Assembly: GCF_001884185.1 (NCBI RefSeq)
Contig: NZ_MAOE01000130.1
Coordinates: 22,920-86,919, forward strand
Direction of reading: 5' to 3'
Length of the DNA: 64,000 nt
Source of the DNA: Bacillus albus
Lineage (GTDB): Bacteria; Bacillota; Bacilli; Bacillales; Bacillaceae_G
The position numbers were made by a program, and so were the translations under genes. Below the pieces are notes generated by a model. The model was not told the origin of the DNA and did not search any database. It worked only from the letters and a program-made list of their open reading frames with translations. Positions 1-7,965 of the stretch are shown piece by piece. Numbering within the stretch: the stretch's first letter is position 1; the number at the start of each line of letters is the position of its first letter.

Positions 1-1011
1 TACGAAAGCATCGGTATTATGGCACCCATTATTTTAGTTCTTGCCCGTTTACTACAAGGATTATCACTTGGCGGAGAGTACGGAACATCTGCCACATATT
101 TATCTGAAATGGCTAGTAGTGGTCGCCGCGGCTTTTATTCAAGTTTCCAATATGTAACGCTCGTTGCTGGGCAAATGGTTGCGTTAGGCGTTCAAATTGT
201 TCTTCAGCAATTACTAATCGAACCAGATATGAAAGCATGGGGATGGCGTATTCCATTCATTATTGGGGCGATGGGCGCAGTAGCTGTATTATGGCTTCGC
301 CGCACGATGGATGAATCGGAGCAGTTCGCAAACATAAAATCACAAAAACGCGAAAGCGCAGGAACCGTTCGCGCTCTTATGAAACACCCGAAAGCAGTAT
401 TAACAGTAGTCGGCCTAACATTAGGAGGCACTGTCGCATTCTATACGTACACAACATATTTACAAAAGTTCATGGTAAACACAGTCGGTCTTCCGAAAGA
501 AGTTGTAAGCTGGATTAACTTTGTCGCACTACTTATTTTCGTCGTACTTCAACCAATTGCGGGGCTACTATCCGATAAAATTGGACGCCGCCCACTATTA
601 ATGGCTTTCGGTATTCTCGGAACGTTACTAACAGCACCGATCTTCTTCTTCCTAGAAAAAACGACAGAACCAATCGTAGCATTCTTACTCATGATGGTCG
701 GTCTTATTATCGTTACTGGTTACACATCGATTAACGCAATTGTAAAAGCAGAACTCTTCCCGACTGAAATTCGCGCACTTGGCGTAGGTTTACCGTATGC
801 ACTAACCGTTGCGATATTCGGCGGAACAGCCGAGTTCATCGCTTTATGGCTAAAGAGCATCGGAATGGAATCACTATTCTACTTCTACGTAGCTGGATGT
901 ATCGCGATCAGCTTTATTACGTATTGGCGTATGGATGAGTCATCGAAGACTTCGCAGATTGAGGCGGAGCTTGGTGGTGGGGATACACTAGCTAATAATA
1001 AGTCTAGTTAA
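1..1011 (+). CDS. MFS transporter, alpha-ketoglutarate permease-like (5' truncated by window edge)
   Basis: Proton symporter of the metabolite:H+ symporter branch of the major facilitator superfamily, in the cytoplasmic membrane. The frame is open from base 1, so the start lies upstream and roughly the last 336 residues are seen. Features resembling E. coli KgtP are the motifs GLSLGGEYGTSATYLSE, FQYVTL, WGWRIPF, YLQKFMVNT, the cytoplasmic loop DKIGRRP and GVGLPYA near the C-terminus. About eight to nine hydrophobic segments are visible, consistent with the C-terminal three quarters of a 12-helix transporter. Substrate is inferred from the KgtP-like motifs; another dicarboxylate or a betaine is possible. 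A strong terminator follows. Confidence 0.85.
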   Translation, partial: YESIGIMAPIILVLARLLQGLSLGGEYGTSATYLSEMASSGRRGFYSSFQYVTLVAGQMVALGVQIVLQQLLIEPDMKAWGWRIPFIIGAMGAVAVLWLRRTMDESEQFANIKSQKRESAGTVRALMKHPKAVLTVVGLTLGGTVAFYTYTTYLQKFMVNTVGLPKEVVSWINFVALLIFVVLQPIAGLLSDKIGRRPLLMAFGILGTLLTAPIFFFLEKTTEPIVAFLLMMVGLIIVTGYTSINAIVKAELFPTEIRALGVGLPYALTVAIFGGTAEFIALWLKSIGMESLFYFYVAGCIAISFITYWRMDESSKTSQIEAELGGGDTLANNKSS

Positions 1012-1091
1012 AATTATGTATTCTATAATCTTCGTTTATCTGAACTCGATTTGCTTTATCTAAAAAAGCATAATTCATTCATATATAATTT

Positions 1092-1121
1092 AAAAACCTC
1101 TACTTATATGTAGAGGTTTTT
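1092..1121. terminator. Rho-independent terminator after the MFS gene
   Basis: Perfect 12-bp inverted repeat (AAAAACCTCTAC / GTAGAGGTTTTT) with a 6-base loop and T-run on both strands. Confidence 0.85.
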
Positions 1122-1146
1122 GTATGACGAAAAAACACGTATTATC

Positions 1147-1358
1147 GACAATTGCAAAAAGCCGGAGATTTTGCCGATGTAGAATCCATTGGTACTCACA
1201 CCATGCGAAAAACCTTCGGCTATTGGTTCTATAAACAAACAAAAGATGTGGCTATGTTACAAGAAATTCTTAACCATAGCACACAACACATCACCCTGAA
1301 ATATATTGGAATTAATATAGAGGAAAAAGATAATATTCTTGATGCATTTCAAATTTAA
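1147..1358 (+). pseudogene. Tyrosine recombinase/integrase C-terminal fragment, copy 1
   Basis: Encodes about 70 residues corresponding only to the C-terminal catalytic part of an XerC/phage-type tyrosine recombinase. GTHTMRKTFGYWFYKQT supplies the box II H-x-x-R, LQEILNHST resembles the region around the second conserved His, and LKYIGI contains the tyrosine position. The N-terminal domain and first catalytic Arg are absent. It is the least damaged of four related scraps (others near 3175, 24530 and 21270), all on the plus strand and all inside the toxin arrays. It has no credible start or ribosome site, so it is a remnant. Confidence 0.8.
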
Positions 1359-1409
1359 TTTACTTAAAATTACTATTTCAATCATCATAAAAAATAATGA
1401 AACTGTATA

Positions 1410-1446
1410 AAAAAGACCTTTTATTTTAAAATAAAAGGTCTTTTTT
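1410..1446. terminator. Bidirectional terminator at the left end of the first toxin remnant array
   Basis: Near-perfect palindrome with arms GACCTTTTATTTT / AAAATAAAAGGTC flanked by A- and T-runs. It ends the minus-strand unit that finishes at 1462 and also lies downstream of the integrase fragment. Confidence 0.8.
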
Positions 1447-1461
1447 ATACACATATATGTA

Positions 1462-1743
1462 TTAAGATTTATATTTTTTTACTGTACAAGGAATAGTTAC
1501 AATGTACAAATCTATAGCATAGATTGTAACCCAGATACCTTTACCTTCAGCTTCTAACTTTTTATCTAGTTGAGACAAATGCTCTGAAACTTTTCTTTTT
1601 CCCCATCTTCTAGGAAACCATTGAAAAACCTTAGGAACATTATATTTTTTATTATACCAAGTATTCAATCTCCAAAAAATGAAAAAAAACAAAACAATAA
1701 TTATGATACGAAAAATATCAGAATATAAAATTCCTAAAACCAT
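1462..1743 (-). CDS. Small membrane protein in toxin-remnant array
   Basis: 93 residues with one clear transmembrane helix at about 8-27 (SDIFRIIIIVLFFFIFW), a basic stretch (FPRRWGKRK) and a second hydrophobic segment near the C-terminus (IWVTIYAIDLYIVTIP). The family is not recognised. The start is 22 bp after the stop of a DUF4176-like fragment, with GGAG about 11 bp upstream of ATG, so the two look like one transcriptional unit. Position at the tail of an LXG cassette suggests an immunity or accessory protein, but nothing in the sequence proves it. Confidence 0.5.
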   Translation of the reverse strand: MVLGILYSDIFRIIIIVLFFFIFWRLNTWYNKKYNVPKVFQWFPRRWGKRKVSEHLSQLDKKLEAEGKGIWVTIYAIDLYIVTIPCTVKKYKS

Positions 1744-1764
1744 ATTATATTTTCTCCATTTCCA

Positions 1765-1971
1765 CTAAAACTCAGATAATTTACTTCTTAATTCTAATTC
1801 ATCCTCTGTTTCGAAACCCTTAAATAATAAATGAATTATTTGATTATGATTAAAAAACACATTATATTCTTTTGATAAATTACCATGAGGATATGGGCAA
1901 GAAACATAATCCCATAATTTATTATCAGCTTGTTGTTGCTTTCTTCCATAAATCATAAGAGGTTGATTAAT
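1765..1971 (-). pseudogene. DUF4176-like protein, N-terminally truncated
   Basis: Encodes the C-terminal half of a DUF4176-type protein, a family that accompanies type VII/LXG toxin loci. The recognisable parts are QPLMIYGRKQ and DYVSCPYPHGNLS followed by a hydrophobic stretch and an acidic tail. The usual N-terminal LPIG-S-VV segment is missing. In another frame, the sequence just upstream reads FPQYNFTGL, the same string found near the nuclease domain of the LXG toxin at 25433-27199 (FPQYDFTGL). This marks a recombination junction between a nuclease-toxin tail and a DUF4176 gene. Translation might start at the internal ATG at 1956. Confidence 0.55.
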
Positions 1972-2069
1972 TTCTTCTATGTAATCCTGTAAAATTATAT
2001 TGTGGAAATTCCCCTTTAAATCCTTAATGATTTATTCATATTTTGAATTCCCCTATCACATAAGTAATA

Positions 2070-2261
2070 TCATTTCTTATTAAATTTACTGTGCACTAGT
2101 TCAAATAATTTATTTGCACCAAGTGAAATTGCGCCAATAATAAGAACACCCATAATAAAATAAATCTTTTTAAATAAGTTGTAAGGAGATAAAATAGCAA
2201 CTACAAGAAGTATTATAATTGCAACGAATGTGACTAATTTCCCAACTTTAAATGCTTGCAT
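2070..2261 (-). CDS. Small two-helix membrane protein, putative toxin immunity
   Basis: 63 residues with two transmembrane helices (about 8-27 and 33-52) and a short basic C-terminus (HSKFNKK). Good ribosome site: GAAGGAGG with 8-10 bp to the ATG. The layout matches small proteins at 19640, 20204, 20413 and 20898, and the gene at 20898 shares a similar start (MQ-F-K) and a basic KFxKK end. Those relatives follow glycine-rich toxin tails, which suggests membrane-embedded immunity proteins. Function is inferred from context only. Confidence 0.6.
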   Translation of the reverse strand: MQAFKVGKLVTFVAIIILLVVAILSPYNLFKKIYFIMGVLIIGAISLGANKLFELVHSKFNKK

Positions 2262-2262
2262 A

Positions 2263-2345
2263 TCAGCTTTCCTCCTTCTAGATAAAAACAGCCAATATAG
2301 TCATACATCACAGGTTCTTTAACCATAAGTTTTTGTTTCCTTCCA
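2263..2345 (-). pseudogene. DUF4176-like remnant
   Basis: Short open stretch reading IYGRKQKLMVKEPVMYDYIG followed by CFYLEGG. It matches the middle of the DUF4176-like fragment at 1765 (MIYGRKQ...DYVSCPYPHG). There is no start and no N-terminal part. It lies directly before the two-helix membrane gene. Confidence 0.5.
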
Positions 2346-2378
2346 TAAATCACAATACTTAAAATTCAATAAACCTCT

Positions 2379-3047
2379 TTAAAAGGTTTCATGTGTTCTA
2401 CCCCCATCTTCTATATGCTTCCTTAAATAATAATACCTATGGAGTTCCATAATGAAATGAAACAACATAAACGAAAGCATGGAATATACACACATTAATA
2501 CAATTGCTACCATCTTTTGTGTTGCAAAACCAAGACTGATATTAGCAACGAGTTGACCCAATCCTATAAAAGCCACTACTCCAAAGCCAGAGTTTTTTTT
2601 CGATGACTTTGATTTTTTGATTGGTCCCTGAAGTTTTTTAATATGATTTTTATAATAATAATTCAAAGCAAAAATATACAAACCAACTGAAAAAATAAAA
2701 TAGACGGGAGTTTGTAATCCTAACATTCCATATGCAAACTTTTGGGTTATAACTAATAATCCTACTGAACATACGATGCCAAATACCCCACGAAATAGAG
2801 TATATTGTAATTGTCGCTTCCTAGGATTTATAACAATCCATATTGCCCATACATTTAAAAAAGCAACTGGTGGAACTATTATGTACATATATATCGGTTG
2901 AACAGGATTCGCAAAAGCAGGTAAAAGCACAAATATATCTGCTATCCCAATCACAAGAGTAATTATAGTCGATCTTATATCATTTACAGCATAAAGAGCC
3001 ATATAATATTCAAAAACTTTTTTATTAAAATCTGTATTTTTTTTCAT
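2379..3047 (-). CDS. Multi-spanning membrane protein, putative LXG-toxin immunity (paralog 1)
   Basis: 222 residues with about five to six hydrophobic segments (IITLVIGIADIFVLLPAF; MYIIVPPVAFLNVWAIWIV; VFGIVCSVGLLVI; PVYFIFSVGLYIFAL; a C-terminal pair) and a basic KKSKSSKK loop. It is about 70% identical by eye to the protein at 18826-19497, and a third copy survives as a 5' fragment at 20749-20846. The start codon lies one base after the stop of a toxin tail ending AWLTVAGWFN, the arrangement expected for a toxin/immunity pair. The family is not recognised. The pairing is inferred from position and from the repeated linkage. Confidence 0.65.
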   Translation of the reverse strand: MKKNTDFNKKVFEYYMALYAVNDIRSTIITLVIGIADIFVLLPAFANPVQPIYMYIIVPPVAFLNVWAIWIVINPRKRQLQYTLFRGVFGIVCSVGLLVITQKFAYGMLGLQTPVYFIFSVGLYIFALNYYYKNHIKKLQGPIKKSKSSKKNSGFGVVAFIGLGQLVANISLGFATQKMVAIVLMCVYSMLSFMLFHFIMELHRYYYLRKHIEDGGRTHETF

Positions 3048-3048
3048 G

Positions 3049-3172
3049 TTAATTAAACCACCCCGCTACTGTTAACCAAGCTTTTTTCGAACTCGTTTTC
3101 ACCCTATCCTTAATACTATTATCTTCACCATCACCATCTAAATCAACATCCCATTTTACACCTTCTATGAAA
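3049..3172 (-). pseudogene. LXG toxin C-terminal tail remnant (DLDGDG type)
   Basis: Open tail reading FIEGVKWDVDLDGDGEDNS... and ending AWLTVAGWFN with TAA at 3049-3051. DLDGDG resembles an EF-hand-type calcium loop. The upstream part of the toxin is gone, and the sequence switches abruptly to a plus-strand integrase scrap near 3172. A more decayed copy of the same tail, again joined to an integrase scrap, lies at 24464-24530. Confidence 0.6.
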
Positions 3173-3438
3173 TATTATTCCCTTCTCGAAAAGAAGATCA
3201 ACCCATTAATAAAATCTAGGCTTATCAAAAATTTCAAAAAGCCAAAGATTTTGCTGGTATCGAATCTATTGGGACTCACACCATGCGCAAAACTTTCGGC
3301 TATTGGTTCTAAAAACAAACAAAAGCTGTCACTATGTTACAAGAAATACTCAATTATAGCACCTCATAAATTACACTGAAATATATTGGTATCAATAAAG
3401 AAGAAAAAGATAATGTCCTTGATACATTCCTTGTTTAA
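3173..3438 (+). pseudogene. Tyrosine recombinase/integrase fragment, copy 2
   Basis: Reads PSRKEDQPINKI-stop-AYQKFQKAKDFAG, then IGTHTMRKTFGYWF-stop-KQTK, then LQEILNYST-stop-ITLKYIGI, ending VLDTFLV. At least three in-frame stops interrupt it. It extends further upstream than copy 1, into the PSRK..QPI..I.AYQ region typical of phage-type integrases. Confidence 0.8.
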
Positions 3439-3476
3439 CCCCTTTAAAACATAGCTTTATTAAATAAATAATAGAT

Positions 3477-3507
3477 TAAAAAACCACCTTTAAAAGTGGT
3501 TTTTTAA
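3477..3507. terminator. Terminator of the immunity gene ending at 3504
   Basis: AAAAAACCAC / GTGGTTTTTT inverted repeat with an 8-base loop; it overlaps the end of the minus-strand gene. Confidence 0.75.
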
Positions 3508-3848
3508 TCTACATCAATATCACGTCCTTCTGTCACCACTTTATCTCTCCAAAGCAAAAGTAATCTCCTAAATTCTGAAGTTTCTAATTTACATTGATTA
3601 TTTGGCGGACTAGTATAATAATTAATCGCAATTGTATATTCAGGTTCAATAAATACACCTGCAGCATTATATTCTAATTCAAAATTAGGGTGTTTTCCTT
3701 CTACAACATGATCTAAAATCTCTATGTATTCATCCACTTCATCTTCATATAGATTTTCTATAAAGTCAGATACAATAGCAATCTCTTCCGGTAAACGAAT
3801 TCTTAATCCACCAAATGGATCACGCCAAAATTCATGTGAATATTTCAT
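3504..3848 (-). CDS. Putative EndoU-toxin immunity protein (paralog A)
   Basis: 114 residues, starting at the ATG of MKYSHEFWRDPFGG, which has GTGAGG about 8 bp upstream; a longer in-frame start at 3896 lies inside a toxin remnant and is unlikely. It is a paralog of the protein at 4121-4450: both share RLPEEI/LPKEIEIV near residue 20, an acidic middle, and CK(L/I)ET(S/T)E(F/L)R(R/D)L(L)xxW near the C-terminus. It sits directly after the last codons of an EndoU toxin (KIVTAYPKY). The Pfam family was not identified. The immunity role is inferred from its repeated position behind EndoU sequences. Confidence 0.65.
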   Translation of the reverse strand: MKYSHEFWRDPFGGLRIRLPEEIAIVSDFIENLYEDEVDEYIEILDHVVEGKHPNFELEYNAAGVFIEPEYTIAINYYTSPPNNQCKLETSEFRRLLLLWRDKVVTEGRDIDVD

Positions 3849-3852
3849 TGAT

Positions 3853-3905
3853 ATAGCCTCACTATCTTCTCGTATATTTTGGATAAGCAGTAACAATTTT
3901 TTAAT
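3853..3905 (-). pseudogene. EndoU toxin 3'-end scrap
   Basis: About 15 codons reading KIVTAYPKYTRR-stop, matching the C-terminus of the EndoU module at 4470 (KIITVYPKY). Only the tail remains; its immunity gene downstream is intact. Confidence 0.55.
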
Positions 3906-4036
3906 TGAGAAGGCCTTATACTATCATCCGAATATATAGGCTTTTTACTTTCACCATTTTTCCATCCTCTAAAGTTTGTCCCTAACAAATAACATAATTA
4001 TAAATTTTAAAAATAAATGTTATAGTCACCCAAAAT

Positions 4037-4065
4037 AAAAGGCGTGAGCTATCTAGCCCACGCTT
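4037..4065 (-). terminator. Terminator of the immunity gene at 4121-4450
   Basis: GCGTGGGCTA / AGCTCACGC hairpin followed on the minus strand by a T-rich tract. The rest of the 3905-4120 gap is AT-rich with no gene. Confidence 0.7.
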
Positions 4066-4120
4066 AAGAAGAATCTTAATTTAAATGTTTTTATAAAAAT
4101 TAATTTTTCAATTGTTATTT

Positions 4121-4450
4121 TTATAAATTTTTTTGTGCTTCTCCCCATATCTCAATTAAATCTCTAAGTTCAGTTGTTTCTATTTTACATATATTGGGGT
4201 CATGGTTAGAATATAAATCGACTAGTAGAGTTTCTTCTTTTTTCACTTGAACTGCACATAAATTACCTTGGAATTCATTATATTCTTTTATATTGTTTAA
4301 TACTTCATCGATTTGTTGTAACCACCATTTAATGGGAATCCCTTGGATATCATCTTCTAAAAATATGGCTACAATTTCTATTTCTTTAGGTAATTCTATT
4401 TTTAAAGAATCTACATCTTCATATTTTGTTATTTTATAATCATATTTCAT
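4121..4450 (-). CDS. Putative EndoU-toxin immunity protein (paralog B)
   Basis: 109-residue acidic soluble protein (many Glu/Asp, no membrane segment) starting 19 bp after the stop of the orphan EndoU toxin module. It is paralogous to the protein at 3504-3848 in the LPKEIEIV and CKIETTELRDLIEIW segments. EndoU-type RNase toxins normally travel with a small cytosolic inhibitor in this position. Family not recognised with certainty; the immunity role is an inference from gene order. Confidence 0.65.
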   Translation of the reverse strand: MKYDYKITKYEDVDSLKIELPKEIEIVAIFLEDDIQGIPIKWWLQQIDEVLNNIKEYNEFQGNLCAVQVKKEETLLVDLYSNHDPNICKIETTELRDLIEIWGEAQKNL

Positions 4451-4469
4451 TTTTGGTACCTCACCATCT

Positions 4470-5280
4470 TTAGTACTTTGGATAAACAGTTATAATTTTA
4501 TCATTAATAAGAACAAATCTAATTTCCATTCCCTCAGAAGTCTTACCAGAATATACATTGCCATGTCGATGTCTTTTATTATTAAAAGCCTCATGAATGG
4601 CTTCCATTACTTGAGTTCTATCCCAATGTTTTGGGAAAAAGGTGGATGGTGATTCCTTTAGAACCCCATTAACTTCGATTTCAGCAGTATATACACCAAA
4701 ACGATTAGGTGGTGACTCAGTTCCAGGTTTTATTTTTCCACCTCCCATCATACTCTCATGATGGTACCCACCAGGTTCTCTATTTCTATTAAAGTTTCCA
4801 TGAAAAAGATGTTCAACAGCTTTATTATTCAAGAAAACAGAATTAGGGTGTGATTTGAATTTATCGAAGAATAAAAAAGTATCTTTAGCTTGTGTAAAAG
4901 TATCGCCTGTAATATTCGATTTTAAAGTAGTTTCACCAGCAAAAGCAAATTGGTCTTTCAATGGTATTTGATTCGAAACGGAAGAGATACCTTCTGAGAA
5001 TTTTGCTAGATTCGAGCCTTCACTGAGTGTAGTTATTCTCCCTACTCTACCTATCCCTTTATCCCCAATCCATCCTATCCCAACTTCCATAAAAATACTT
5101 GTTCCCCATTTTGCACGACTTTCTGCATCACCATGCCAAAAATCATTCATAAATGAATCAGAAAAAGTATTATACGCAGTAAATGCTGTCTCTAGGGGAT
5201 GGCCTATAGCATACTTAATATTTTCTTTTGTTACTGTATCATCTAGTAAATTGATAATTTTAATGTTAGTTGTTAATACT
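4470..5280 (-). pseudogene. Orphan LXG-toxin C-terminal module with EndoU RNase domain
   Basis: Open from about 5280 to TAA at 4470 without a proper start (first ATG at 5150). The N-terminal part (TFSDSFMNDFWHGDAESRAKWG, then IGDKGIG) is homologous to the pre-toxin linker of the intact LXG gene (SDSFINDVINGDAESRAKWG). The C-terminal 120 residues look like a bacterial EndoU ribonuclease: HLFHGNFNR, GGYHHE, then YSGKTSEGMEIRF and a final KIITVYPKY. The two His-containing motifs are the likely catalytic histidines. The LXG secretion domain is absent, so this is a silent donor cassette or relic. An intact immunity gene follows. Confidence 0.75.
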
Positions 5281-5407
5281 CATAGAAAAATTCATTATGC
5301 AATGAAAATTGAGAAATCAAGAATTATAAAAAACTTATAGTATCTTTTGTAAATATATGTTTATAATTTGTATATTAATATGTTATAATTTAATTTCTAA
5401 AACTACC

Positions 5408-5442
5408 AAAAAAGGACTGCCAGTAATGGTGGTCCTTTTTTA
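5408..5442. terminator. Hairpin terminator in the relic region
   Basis: AAAAAAGGACTGCC / GGTGGTCCTTTTTT inverted repeat with a short loop. Confidence 0.65.
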
Positions 5443-5467
5443 TATTGGTAAGATTGTACTAGGTTGA

Positions 5468-5650
5468 GCAAAAAAAGGAACCAAAAAAGTTATTTCTAAT
5501 GAGAATAGCCTTCTTATGATGAAGTTTCATTCAGTGGATCTGCAAGCAAACATAAAAGAAGGAAAAAATTACGATTTTACTTTACGTGGATATAGAGTAC
5601 CTATACTTTCATGGTTTTCAAATTTAGATGGTGCCGAACCACAAAATTAG
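5468..5650 (+). pseudogene. 3' fragment of an unrecognised gene
   Basis: About 60 codons open from a TGA at 5465 to TAG at 5648, reading ...NENSLLMMKFHSVDLQANIK, then EGKNYDFTLRGYRVPILSWF. Codon use looks coding, but there is no ribosome site before the internal ATGs. Probably the tail of a deleted gene; family unknown. Confidence 0.35.
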
Positions 5651-5788
5651 CACTATTCTTTAATATTAATTTGTGCCATCATTTAATATGCTATTTTTAA
5701 ATGATTTCCAAATTTGATAACTTATTATATAAATTTCTAAATTCTATACAGCACTATCAATTAAACAATTATTAAATATATCTTCTAT

Positions 5789-6313
5789 CTAAAACATCGT
5801 ATTATCATTAGCTGCTTCACTTGGAATCTCTTGAATTACATCCCAGTGTTCGACAATCTTTCCATCCTTGATACGAAATATATCCACTATAGCAACTCCC
5901 TTATCTTGAGAATTAGTATGAGAATGTACATGAAGAGCAACTGTATCCCCTTCAGCTACTACACGTTTAATCTCTGCAGAGGAATTAGGATTTTTAACAA
6001 AATCCTCCTTAAAGAAATCCATGAAGGCTTTTCGTCCATCAGCAACAAAAGGATTATGTTGCTTATAATCTTCGCTAACATATTTAGGGATAATATCGAT
6101 ATTATGTTTGTTAAAAACTTCATTATAGAAATCAACTACCATCTTTTTATTCTTTTCATTTTCTTTTACTTCTTTTGATACAGAAGCGACATTTTCGCTC
6201 TTAATTGAGTTACCTTTGTTATTACCGGTGGAAGCTTGATATACCAAAGTCGAAACTACTCCTAAAATAAATACAGAAATAATTGTTATGATTAAACTTT
6301 TCTCTAATTTCAT
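5789..6313 (-). CDS. Membrane-anchored NTF2/SnoaL-like protein
   Basis: 174 residues. Residues 7-27 form an uncleaved signal-anchor (SLIITIISVFILGVVSTLVY), followed by a Lys/Glu/Asn-rich linker (30-58) and a SnoaL-like NTF2-fold domain (about 58-170). Visible NTF2 signatures are VVDFYNEVFNKHN, YVSEDYKQHNPFVADGR, ALHVHSH and DIFRIKDGKIVEHWDVIQ. The cone-shaped fold often binds small hydrophobic ligands; no substrate can be assigned. It lies 108 bp after another NTF2-fold gene and may belong to the same unit as the DsbA-like gene. The domain is probably extracytoplasmic. Confidence 0.75.
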   Translation of the reverse strand: MKLEKSLIITIISVFILGVVSTLVYQASTGNNKGNSIKSENVASVSKEVKENEKNKKMVVDFYNEVFNKHNIDIIPKYVSEDYKQHNPFVADGRKAFMDFFKEDFVKNPNSSAEIKRVVAEGDTVALHVHSHTNSQDKGVAIVDIFRIKDGKIVEHWDVIQEIPSEAANDNTMF

Positions 6314-6421
6314 ATATACCTACCTCTTCTACTTAAATAAGTTTTCTTCTATAAAAAGCTTGAAGAAGGAGAAACCTTCCCCAAAATGTAATGTCAGGGG
6401 TAATGTTAGAAACGATTAACT

Positions 6422-6814
6422 CTAACTTAATACCTCATTAACAGTTGCACTGTCCACAATTTGAATAAACTTCTTAACCTTATCGTTCTCATCAAACTTA
6501 TAAAGATGACAAAAATCTGCTACAAATGACTTCCCTGTAGCTTTATATGTTCCACTATATTTTCCATAAACGATAACAGTATTGTTATTAAAAGTATAAA
6601 TTTCATCTTTAGCGCTATAGTCATTCCATTCCGTGCCAAGACGTTCATGTACGTTTTTCACTACTTCATCTGGACCTATATAAGTACCTGCATATGGAAA
6701 CCCAGCAGCTTCTGTCCAAGATACATTTTCACTTAAATACGTTTTGAACGCATCCAATTTCCCTTCGCCAGTTAATACATACGTTTCATGTAATAGTTTT
6801 TGATATTTATTCAT
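6422..6814 (-). CDS. NTF2/SnoaL-like protein
   Basis: 130-residue soluble NTF2-fold protein. Recognisable parts are LHETYVLTGEGKLDAFKTYL, FPYAGTYIGPDEV and FCHLYKFDENDKVKKFIQ, typical of SnoaL-like ketosteroid-isomerase relatives. The start lies only 4 bp after the stop of the MBL-fold gene, so the two are almost certainly co-transcribed. The exact reaction is unknown. Similar small proteins often accompany redox or quinone/electrophile stress genes, which fits the upstream DsbA-like gene, but this is inference. Confidence 0.75.
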   Translation of the reverse strand: MNKYQKLLHETYVLTGEGKLDAFKTYLSENVSWTEAAGFPYAGTYIGPDEVVKNVHERLGTEWNDYSAKDEIYTFNNNTVIVYGKYSGTYKATGKSFVADFCHLYKFDENDKVKKFIQIVDSATVNEVLS

Positions 6815-6818
6815 AGCA

Positions 6819-7640
6819 TTAACCCCAAGGCATTTCTTTTGTTACAACTTTTGCGCTCAATTCTAATACACCTTTATTTGCATAGCCTGGATATGCTGCG
6901 TCAAGTTTTGCCACAAAATCTTTTGAAGTTCCATTTTCCTCATAAGCTTGAACCGCCGTTCTTAGATAATCTATTGTCGCAGTAAGCGCTTGATTATTTA
7001 AGGATTTTTCGATTGATCCATGGCTAGGTACAATTATGTCAGCATGTAATGCTTGTAACACTTTCAAGTTCTCAATCCACGCCTCCATAGCCGCTTTTGA
7101 GCTAGTATCCGCTAAGAATACATGTATTTCGTTAAAGACATCAATACCACCAATTAATACTTTTAGTTCCTTATTAAATAGGCTAGTTCTGTAATGATCT
7201 AAGCCTACTAGTTCAAATGTTAACCCCTGAAAATCAATCGCTTTTTCTTTAAATACTTGAGGTAATACCACGTTACTTGGTGCATTTTCTCCAAGGGCGT
7301 CTTTCCAAACTTTTAATTTCCCTAAGACAGAATGAACGATATGTTCAACAGTAGACTCTGTTGCATACGCTATAGCTTCTGGGTAAACGGCTTTAATGCT
7401 CTCTAATCCAAAGTAGTAGTCTGGATCCCCATGAATAATAAAGATTTTATCTAAAGATAAGTTGTTTTTTTTCAGATACTCAACAATTTCTTTCGAATCA
7501 GATTGAGTAAATTTTGAGTTTATTAAAAATGCATGTCCTGCTTTCTCAACTAATGTTGCTGTGACCATAAAGCTTTTTTCGTCCGAACTAAACACCGTTA
7601 ATTTCACATCTTTTTGATTTGTATCGATTGTTTTAAACAT
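6819..7640 (-). CDS. MBL-fold protein with altered metal-binding motif
   Basis: 273 residues with the layout of a metallo-beta-lactamase-fold hydrolase: N-terminal strands, HGDPDYYFGL at about 100-110, LDHYRTS near 180, GGIDVF near 195 and VPSHGS near 235. In canonical members the first motif is HxHxDH and the second begins GH. Here it is HxDxDY and DH, so two or three metal ligands are replaced. The protein may bind one metal, or bind it differently, or have lost hydrolase activity. Downstream is an NTF2-like gene at 4 bp spacing. Upstream, a bcr1 repeat separates it from the DsbA-like gene. Confidence 0.8.
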   Translation of the reverse strand: MFKTIDTNQKDVKLTVFSSDEKSFMVTATLVEKAGHAFLINSKFTQSDSKEIVEYLKKNNLSLDKIFIIHGDPDYYFGLESIKAVYPEAIAYATESTVEHIVHSVLGKLKVWKDALGENAPSNVVLPQVFKEKAIDFQGLTFELVGLDHYRTSLFNKELKVLIGGIDVFNEIHVFLADTSSKAAMEAWIENLKVLQALHADIIVPSHGSIEKSLNNQALTATIDYLRTAVQAYEENGTSKDFVAKLDAAYPGYANKGVLELSAKVVTKEMPWG

Positions 7641-7701
7641 AGTATGTTATTCTCCTATTGTTAAAGTTATTAACTAATTATCATATTTTTACCTTGTTCC
7701 G

Positions 7702-7858
7702 ATAAAGTGAAACTTTAATCAGTGGGGGGTTTGTTCATCCCCCACTGATTATTAGTTGAACCAATCGGACTTTTACGGACAGTTGATCCCCCACCTAACT
7801 TCTTTGCTTCCACTGAATTTTGAGGTGGGGGTCTTACTGCCCGTTAAAGCGGGATAAA
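7702..7858 (+). repeat. bcr1 repeat element, full length
   Basis: 157-bp element beginning ATAAAGTGAAACTTTAATCA and ending CCCGTTAAAGCGGGATAAA, bounded by ATAAA (TTTAT on the other strand). Internal complementary pairs (CAGTGGGGG/CCCCCACTG, CCCCCACCT/AGGTGGGGG) give the folded structure known for bcr1 of the B. cereus group, a non-autonomous mobile element. It sits between the DsbA-like and MBL-fold genes. Confidence 0.85.
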
Positions 7859-7965
7859 ATCTCCCACTCCCATTTATCTGAAATTGTAATAGTACTGGCG
7901 AATATTCTGGAGAAGAATGTCAGGTGGCCTAAGATAACATGTTTGCTACTATATCCTAAATTTTC

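Larger units (their letters stand above)
5281..5788. other. Intergenic, mostly relic sequence
   Basis: AT-rich gap between the orphan EndoU module and the NTF2-like gene. It holds a hairpin with T-runs at 5408-5442 and a plus-strand coding relic at 5468-5650; nothing else was recognised. Confidence 0.5.

Noticed and set aside
3167-3379. Open plus-strand frame of 70 codons
   Set aside because: It runs out of phase through the integrase relic; the homologous frame is interrupted by stops.
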